Shown: positions 60,805-64,000 of the stretch, piece by piece
How the letters are laid out: the number at the start of each line of letters is the position of its first letter
Numbering within the stretch: position 1 is the stretch's first letter
Source: Labilithrix sp.
GTDB lineage: Bacteria; Myxococcota_A; Polyangia; Polyangiales; Polyangiaceae
NCBI GenBank assembly: GCA_019637175.1
Contig: JAHBWD010000001.1
Coordinates: forward strand, 124,001-188,000
Direction of reading: 5' to 3'
DNA: 64,000 bases
Made by a program: the position numbers and the translations under genes
Notes under the pieces: generated by a model
What the model was told of the DNA's origin: nothing
Database searches by the model: none
Seen by the model: the letters and a program-made list of their open reading frames with translations, nothing else

Positions 60805-61086
60805 TCAGCCGCCGAGCCACGCGAGCAGGGCGACGGCGCCGGCGAGCACGACGAGGATCAAGACGAGGAACATGCCGAAGCCCGCCCACGGGCCGGCGAG
60901 CGAGCTGCCCTTCTTCCGATCGCAGTCGAGGCAGATCGCCCAGGTTTTCACGCCTCCTTCGGTCAGCGTGCAGCAGTCGCCGCAGACGGGGCGCCGACAC
61001 GACGCGCACGGGCCGGCCGCGTCGCGCGGGCAGAAGGTGCACCGCTCGGCGCCGTCGTCGCTGGCGACCTGGAGCTGTCCCGACAC
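60805..61086 (-). CDS. Small zinc-ribbon/B-box membrane protein
   Basis: A 93-residue protein. Residues 16-54 carry eight Cys in C-xx-C pairs (RCTFCPRDAAGPCASCRRPVCGDCC, then ICLDCDRKK), a treble-clef or B-box-like zinc site. One membrane segment occupies 70-90 (AGFGMFLVLILVVLAGAVALLAWL). It follows the J-domain gene by 13 bases. The combination of zinc ribbon and TM resembles small myxobacterial membrane proteins of unknown role. Confidence 0.75.
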   Translation of the reverse strand: MSGQLQVASDDGAERCTFCPRDAAGPCASCRRPVCGDCCTLTEGGVKTWAICLDCDRKKGSSLAGPWAGFGMFLVLILVVLAGAVALLAWLGG

Positions 61087-61099
61087 GACGTCAGTGTAG

Positions 61100-61612
61100 T
61101 CAAGCGCGGCGCCGCCGGGGGCGGCGTTCGGCCTCCTCGCGGCGCGCGAGCGCTTTCTCGTAGGCGCGCTTGAGGGCGGTGAAGCGCGCGGGATCGCCGC
61201 CGTGATCGGGGTGGGTCTCGAGCGCGCGCTTGCGGAAAGCGGCCTTGATGTCGGCCACGGTGGCGTCGTTCGGCACGCCGAGCGTCGTCCAGATCGACGT
61301 CGTGCTCGGCGCGCCGGTGGGGGCGGTCGTTCGGCGGTCGTCGCCCTTCGCGTCGCGCGCCGTCCACGGCTCTTGACCGCGCAGGATCCGCGACCACGCG
61401 CGCGCCCAGCGCCCGTCGATGACGACCAGCGACCGGCCCGACGCGGCCTCCGCTTCGGCGAGCGCGTCCTCGCGCGTGGCGGCGCCGCCGTGCGACGCGT
61501 CGGGCTTGCGAAAGGGCTTCGCGATCGGCGCGGCCGTCCACCACGCCGCCCAGAAGAAGCGCCGCCGCTTGGTGAGCGCGATCGAGCAGACGGCGGCGGC
61601 GAGATCGGTCAC
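61100..61612 (-). CDS. J-domain (DnaJ-like) protein
   Basis: A 170-residue protein. The N-terminal 100 residues are not recognised and include a possible membrane-proximal stretch (FFWAAWWTAA). Residues 105-165 are a J domain: IWTTLGVPNDATVADIKAAFRKRALETHPDHGGDPARFTALKRAYE, with the essential HPD tripeptide. J domains stimulate Hsp70 ATPase. There is no Gly/Phe region or zinc-finger domain, so it is a type III J protein. Seven bases after the HD-domain gene and 13 before the zinc-ribbon gene. Confidence 0.85.
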   Translation of the reverse strand: MTDLAAAVCSIALTKRRRFFWAAWWTAAPIAKPFRKPDASHGGAATREDALAEAEAASGRSLVVIDGRWARAWSRILRGQEPWTARDAKGDDRRTTAPTGAPSTTSIWTTLGVPNDATVADIKAAFRKRALETHPDHGGDPARFTALKRAYEKALARREEAERRPRRRRA

Positions 61613-61619
61613 GAGGCCT

Positions 61620-62225
61620 TTACGTGCCCTGAGCCTGCGGCGCGGCCAGCGCCTCGAGCTCGGTCACGACGCGATCGAGCTCGGCGACGAGGCCGCTCGC
61701 TCCATGCGACGCGAACGCGTCGACGAGCGCGCGGTAGTACCAGAGCGTGCCTTCGCGACCGCCGGTGAAGCGCTTCCACACCTCGTCGCCGATCGCGCGG
61801 TAGTCGGCGAGGATCGAGCGCGCGTTGTGGAGCTTGTCGGCGGCGGAGACGAGGCGCACCGACGCGGGCGCCGTGCGCACGTGCGCGACGTACGCCTCCT
61901 TGCGCGCGCGCCACGGCGGCTTCGGCGTCACGTCGGTGTCGCTGCACGCGACGACGATGTCGGCGACGGCGTCGCCGAAGCGCGCGCGGATCGCCGCGGC
62001 GGTCTTCGCGCCGCCCTGATCTTCGACCGCGTCGTGGAGCAAGGCGGCGATCGCTTCGTCTTCGTTCGCGCCGTGCTCGATCGCGATGCTCGCCGCCGCG
62101 AGCAGGTGCGCGACGTACGGCACTCCGCTGCCCTTGCGCGCCTGCGTTCGGTGGAGATCGCACGCGAGGACGAGCGCGTCGGTGAACCGCGGGCCCAGGG
62201 GATTGCGGAGCTTCTCGTCGGTCAT
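61620..62225 (-). CDS. HD-domain phosphohydrolase (SpoT/MESH1-like)
   Basis: A 201-residue metal-dependent hydrolase. PYVAHLLAAASIAIEHG and ALLHDAVEDQGG hold the HD ligands; VSAADKLHNARS near 127 is the typical (p)ppGpp-hydrolase block (compare ADrlhNmrt). Small stand-alone HD proteins of this type can act as small alarmone hydrolases, but substrate cannot be told without experiment. Leads a three-gene cluster with the J-domain and zinc-ribbon genes. Divergent from the hydrolase gene at 62281. Confidence 0.85.
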   Translation of the reverse strand: MTDEKLRNPLGPRFTDALVLACDLHRTQARKGSGVPYVAHLLAAASIAIEHGANEDEAIAALLHDAVEDQGGAKTAAAIRARFGDAVADIVVACSDTDVTPKPPWRARKEAYVAHVRTAPASVRLVSAADKLHNARSILADYRAIGDEVWKRFTGGREGTLWYYRALVDAFASHGASGLVAELDRVVTELEALAAPQAQGT

Positions 62226-62234
62226 CGCCGACGG

Positions 62235-62240
62235 AACGTA
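62235..62240 (-). promoter_or_regulatory. Candidate -10 element (TACGTT)
   Basis: On the minus strand TACGTT ends 9 bases before the ATG at 62225. Confidence 0.35.
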
Positions 62241-62266
62241 GCTCGGATCCCTCGCGCCCCGCGAGG

Positions 62267-62272
62267 TATCGT
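62267..62272 (+). promoter_or_regulatory. Candidate -10 element (TATCGT)
   Basis: TATCGT ends 8 bases before the ATG at 62281. Together with the element at 62235-62240 it gives both divergent genes a nearly leaderless start in a 55-base gap. Confidence 0.38.
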
Positions 62273-62280
62273 GAGCCGAG

Positions 62281-63426
62281 ATGAGACGAACGGGGACCTC
62301 GACGGCGGCGCTTCGGCTCGCGCTGTGGCTCGGGCCGTGGGCGGGCGACCGAACGCCGTCCGGCGTGTCGCGGCGCGAGGTTGTCCTCGCCGGAGGGATC
62401 CGCGCGTACGTCCATCGGCCCGCGCGTGCGCGCGGCGTGTACCTCGTCGCGCCGGGCCTCCACTACCTCGGGCCCGACGATCCGCGGCTCGATCGATTCT
62501 GCCGCGTCCTCGCGCGCGCGGGCTTCGTCGTCGTCGCGCCGTTCTTGCCCGACTTCCTCGCGCTCCGGATCGCGCCCGAGACCGCGCGCGATCTCGGCGC
62601 CGCGTTCGATCACGCGTGCGCCATCGCGGATCGCGAGCGCCTGCCCGGGCCCGCCGTCTTCAGCATCTCGTTCGGCTCGCGGCCCGCGATCGAGCTCTGC
62701 GCGTCGCCCGCCGGACGGCGCGCGAGCGCGCTCGTTCTCTTCGGGGGCTTCTGCGATTTCGACGCGACCGTGCGCTTCGCGATCACCGGGCGCGCCGAGG
62801 ATCGCGGCGAGCGGATCGAGGTGCCGCACGATCCGCTGAACGCGCCGGTGGTGCACCTGAACCTCCTGCCGTTTCATGCGCGCGCGCGCGCGCTCGATCG
62901 CGAGGCGCTCGCGCGCGCGCTCCGCGAGATGGTGGTCTCGACGTGGGGGCGCCCCGAGCTCAAGATCGGGGAGGCGCGCGCGCGCCATGCCGATCGGATC
63001 GCCGAGGGCCTCGGGCCGCGCGAGCGCGCGTTCTTCTACGGCGCGTGCGGCCTCTCGCGGGGCTTGAAGGGGGAGGAGCTGCTCGAAGAAGGCCTCGCCT
63101 CGTGTGGCGACGCGTTCGCGTGGGCCGATCCGCGTCCTCACCTGGCGCGCTTCTCGCGCGAAGGGCCCGAGGTCGTGATCGTCCACGGACGCGACGACGA
63201 CGTGATCCCGTGGCTCGAAGCGAGCAAGCTCGCGGCCGCGCTCCCCGACGCTCATCGACGCGAGGTGATCCTCACGGGCCTCTACGGTCACACGGGCGCG
63301 TCGATGCCCGGGCCGCGCGCCGCGATCGCGGAGGCGTGCGCGCTCGTGAACGTCGTGCAGCGCCTCGCGCGCGCGCCGCGGGCGCGATCCGATGAGGAGC
63401 GAACTTTGCGCTCACGCGGGGCGTGA
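62281..63426 (+). CDS. Alpha/beta hydrolase-fold protein
   Basis: A 381-residue protein with an alpha/beta hydrolase core: GVYLVAPGLHYLG in the oxyanion region, FSISFGSRPAIEL with the nucleophile-elbow Ser (G/S-x-S-x-G degenerate to ISFGS), VVIVHGRDDDVIPW with the acidic residue, and ILTGLYGHTGA with the His. A long lid insert lies at about 150-270. No signal peptide is evident. The substrate is unknown. An extended, Arg-rich C-terminus follows the His. Confidence 0.78.
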   Translation: MRRTGTSTAALRLALWLGPWAGDRTPSGVSRREVVLAGGIRAYVHRPARARGVYLVAPGLHYLGPDDPRLDRFCRVLARAGFVVVAPFLPDFLALRIAPETARDLGAAFDHACAIADRERLPGPAVFSISFGSRPAIELCASPAGRRASALVLFGGFCDFDATVRFAITGRAEDRGERIEVPHDPLNAPVVHLNLLPFHARARALDREALARALREMVVSTWGRPELKIGEARARHADRIAEGLGPRERAFFYGACGLSRGLKGEELLEEGLASCGDAFAWADPRPHLARFSREGPEVVIVHGRDDDVIPWLEASKLAAALPDAHRREVILTGLYGHTGASMPGPRAAIAEACALVNVVQRLARAPRARSDEERTLRSRGA

Positions 63427-63559
63427 TCCGAACGAGAGGTGGATGAAAGACCCGGGCGATCGACCGCTCACCCCACATGGGAACGAGCGTGTTTTCGTGC
63501 GTTTCGTCGGGCTTTGCGGTGACTCGTGTGTGGCATCACCTTTGCTCACACCTGGGCAT

Positions 63560-64000
63560 ATGTCCTACCGCGCGTTTCCGCTGGTTCTTGGGGTGATCGG
63601 TCTGTTCGCCCTCGGCTGCAGGCACGAGGAGCAAGCCCCGGCGGCGCAGGCGTCGATCGCCGTTCCGGTCGCGGCGCCGGCCCCGGCCGCGCCGAGCGGG
63701 CCCGTCGGCGAGCAGCTCCTCGACACGAGCACGCCGACGCCCCGCGCGCCGATCCCGATCGTCAAGAACGCGCCCAAGCCCGGCTCCGACGACGACCTCC
63801 CGTCGTGGGTCCCGCTCTCGGGCCGCCTCACCGTGGTCGAGGCGCCCGATCTCGCGGAGAACCTCGGTGTCGTCCCGAAGGGCGCGACGAAGAGCTCGCC
63901 GACGCGGATCTCGGTCGTCGAGCAGCTCGCCCAGCAAGAGGCGTCGCGTCCGCGGATCGGCGATCCCGTCCCGCCCGCGAGTCAGGTGGTCGCGATGCGA
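63560..64000 (+). CDS. Lipoprotein, 5' part (continues past the window)
   Basis: The frame is open from an ATG at 63560 to the window end (147 codons seen). The signal peptide ends IGLFALGC, giving a lipidated Cys at about 20. The following 60 residues are Pro/Ala-rich (QAPAAQASIAVPVAAPAPAAPSG) and probably a periplasmic linker; a mixed part begins at about 80 (PSWVPLSGRLTVVEAPDLAENLGVVP). The domain type cannot be told from this fragment. The 133 bases before it hold no other gene. Confidence 0.65.
   Translation, partial: MSYRAFPLVLGVIGLFALGCRHEEQAPAAQASIAVPVAAPAPAAPSGPVGEQLLDTSTPTPRAPIPIVKNAPKPGSDDDLPSWVPLSGRLTVVEAPDLAENLGVVPKGATKSSPTRISVVEQLAQQEASRPRIGDPVPPASQVVAMR

Overview
The window is a GC-rich (roughly 70 % by eye), densely coded chromosomal segment from a bacterium that looks like a member of the Myxococcota, probably Polyangiales-like. 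The pointers are a MYXO-CTERM-type sorting tail on a matrixin-like protease, a Hanks-type kinase with a long disordered tail, many poorly conserved lipoproteins, frequent GTG starts and a retron of the myxobacterial layout. No rRNA, tRNA, CRISPR array or recognisable insertion sequence was found.

Layout. 1-12.6 kb: end of an unknown gene, a PrsW-like membrane protease, pheA (chorismate mutase/prephenate dehydratase), sucA with a cyclic-nucleotide-gated MscS-like channel, a VanY-like lipoprotein, and an AlaX-type tRNA editing enzyme divergent from an orphan thiS. 12.9-14.4 kb: a reverse transcriptase preceded by a foldable msr-msd locus, i.e. a retron. 14.5-20.6 kb: a minus-strand run of an M16-like lipoprotein, phospholipase D/cardiolipin synthase-like and PlsC-like genes, then a lipoprotein, a strong terminator and a sigma-70-family factor. 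21-24 kb: RlpA-like protein, an HTH regulator with a palindromic operator, gamma carbonic anhydrase-like protein and MiaB. 24.2-29.7 kb: a tight four-gene operon (GcvT-like, two FAD oxidoreductases, Rieske oxygenase), probably a demethylation or oxidative catabolic module. 29.7-43 kb: envelope proteins, kinase, acyl-CoA synthetase, methyltransferase, PLP dehydratase, matrixin-like protease, nitrilase-family enzyme and a MerR-TPR regulator. 43.5-44.4 kb: an S23/four-helix-bundle gene with a large upstream hairpin, flanked by hexanucleotide arrays in opposite orientation. 44.4-64 kb: metallophosphoesterase, BON-trpB-trpA, MFS transporter, response regulator, aldo/keto reductase, membrane ferritin-like protein, hydrolases, lipoproteins, a cNMP-PilZ protein and a J-domain/HD-domain cluster.

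The two most distinctive items are the retron (reverse transcriptase plus a 182-nt RNA locus with 19-bp a1/a2 repeats, no adjacent effector) and the four-helix-bundle cassette between inverted GAGCRG arrays. A further pattern is that many genes carry a TAnnnT -10-like hexamer only 6-12 nt before the start codon, suggesting leaderless or near-leaderless mRNAs. Functions are inferred from motifs read by eye; no database search was run.
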